Positions 63,130-64,000 of a DNA stretch of 64,000 nucleotides are shown here, in pieces (within the stretch, counting starts at the first letter, position 1; each line of letters starts with the position of its first letter). The DNA is from Meghimatium bilineatum (lineage: Eukaryota > Mollusca > Gastropoda > Stylommatophora > Philomycidae): contig CM067311.1 in the NCBI GenBank assembly GCA_034231615.1, positions 23,471,967 through 23,535,966 of the forward strand, in the 5' to 3' direction. The position numbers and the translations under genes were made by a program. A model generated the notes under the pieces. That model searched no databases. It was not told where the DNA came from and was given only the letters and a program-made list of their open reading frames with translations.

Positions 63130-63352
63130 GTTAATTCTTAAACTCTTACTGGACCTCGTCGTAGCTCGCCAATGATCAATGACAATATTTCGAGCAGGAT
63201 GTATTCCATAGAATGGACATGCACTGTGTCGACGTTTTATTTATTCTATCTGCCCAGACTTCTGAAAATAAGGTAGCAAGATCAAGTTCCTACTTCTTTT
63301 TCAGCGATCATTCTCAAACTCCCGCTGGATCTAGCAGGACTATGATACTACT
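63130..63352 (-). mobile_element. SINE type 3 fragments, reversed
   Basis: TTCTTAAACTCTTACTGG, GCAGGATGTATTCCATAGAATGG and, again at 63293-63345, TTTTTCAGCGATCATTCTCA and AACTCCCGCTGGATC. Two partial copies in series. Confidence 0.5.
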
Positions 63353-63790
63353 AATATCCGTATTAGTTATACAAGGGCCGATAGGTCTTCTTGTAAACAT
63401 GGATAACATATATAGACAATACAATTTTTGCTTCAAATAATTGTTTAAACAAGTAAATTTTTTAAGTAGGAAGCCAGAGGACACTTTTTAAAAATTCATG
63501 AGACTAACGGGAATAACTAATACGGATATTATGTTATATGTTTGTTGTTACTGAGGATATTTCAATACCTGTACGGGATGTTTGTTGTTGTTGTAATAGT
63601 CCTTGTCTCGATTGGTCCGTTCGGGTGACTTTGTGTTCATGGTTTGAATGGCTTGACGAAATCGCATCTTTTTTTGGAGATGCGGTTAGTCAGGTACGGA
63701 AGAACGCATGTTCAATTGTTGCTAGGCGATTTGGTGCCGTTGAACGGACTGGTTCAATTCCCGTTAGTCTCAAGAATTTTTACGCATATA
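63353..63790 (+). mobile_element. SINE type 2 with inverted 5' segment
   Basis: 63540-63780 is + oriented (GCGGTTAGTCAGGTACGG, then CTGGTTCAATTCCCGTTAGT). 63370-63513 is the same family in reverse. Perfect 17-bp inverted repeats AATATCCGTATTAGTTA (63353-63369) and TAACTAATACGGATATT (63514-63530) bound the reversed piece. Confidence 0.72.
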
Positions 63791-64000
63791 TTGGAAGAGT
63801 CTGTAAGATATTGAGTAGCTTGTGCTCTTTCATCGAGCATCTTTTTTTTTGCTGTGCAGTACTTCTTATCGTTCGCAGTTTAACATGTCTGAAAAGCAAA
63901 TAGCAGTAACTTGTTTTAAGTTCTCTGCAGCAGCTGTACCAATCCTGAATCTGCAATGCCAGTCAAACCTGTTTTTTTGGAGTAGCGTGAAGAGGACTCC
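63791..64000. other. Right edge, nothing recognised
   Basis: No exon or named repeat. Confidence 0.4.

Overview
This is a window of intron-rich, repeat-laden animal nuclear DNA, AT-rich, with no operons, no ribosome binding sites and no long intact open reading frames. Two split genes, both on the + strand, can be rebuilt exon by exon with GT-AG junctions and matching phases. The abundance of non-LTR retrotransposon relics, tRNA-derived SINEs and minisatellites, with a multi-exon core-2 glycosyltransferase and a GLYAT-like acyltransferase, fits a lophotrochozoan. A mollusc, perhaps a gastropod, is my guess; nothing here proves the species.

Gene 1 (about 4.0-24.7 kb) is the 3' part of a core-2 / I-branching beta-1,6-N-acetylglucosaminyltransferase of the GCNT family (GT14). 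Five exons (4013-4278, 7541-7671, 14034-14267, 18970-19074, 24512-24678) join in frame to about 300 residues ending at a stop codon. The first exon(s), with the membrane anchor and stem, must lie left of the window. Gene 2 (38.7-56.8 kb) is a complete six-exon glycine N-acyltransferase-like gene: 873 coding bases, 290 residues, close to the usual family length.

Everything else is repeat. A LINE family with a C-terminal C2H2 finger (LINE-A) has seven 5'-truncated copies. A second LINE (LINE-B) is nearly complete at 45.0-47.6 kb. RNase H-bearing LINEs lie at 1.2, 17.0 and 48.8 kb, with a short deleted derivative sharing their 3' end. Several other LINE 3' ends, at least three tRNA-related SINE types, an internally deleted Tc1-like element with both inverted ends, and candidate Penelope-like fragments fill the introns and spacers. 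More than a dozen unrelated minisatellites (units of about 14 to 119 bp) are scattered through it.

The most interesting signal is in gene 1. The end of its second visible exon, including the 5' splice site, has become the unit of a 54-bp minisatellite (about 33 units, 7640-9460). The first six units each carry a GTAAGA donor, spaced exactly 54 bp apart with no stop between them. Use of any of these donors would keep the reading frame and insert 0 to 5 extra copies of an 18-residue block next to the catalytic region. A related event, a duplicated 3' splice site, is seen at exon 2 of gene 2.
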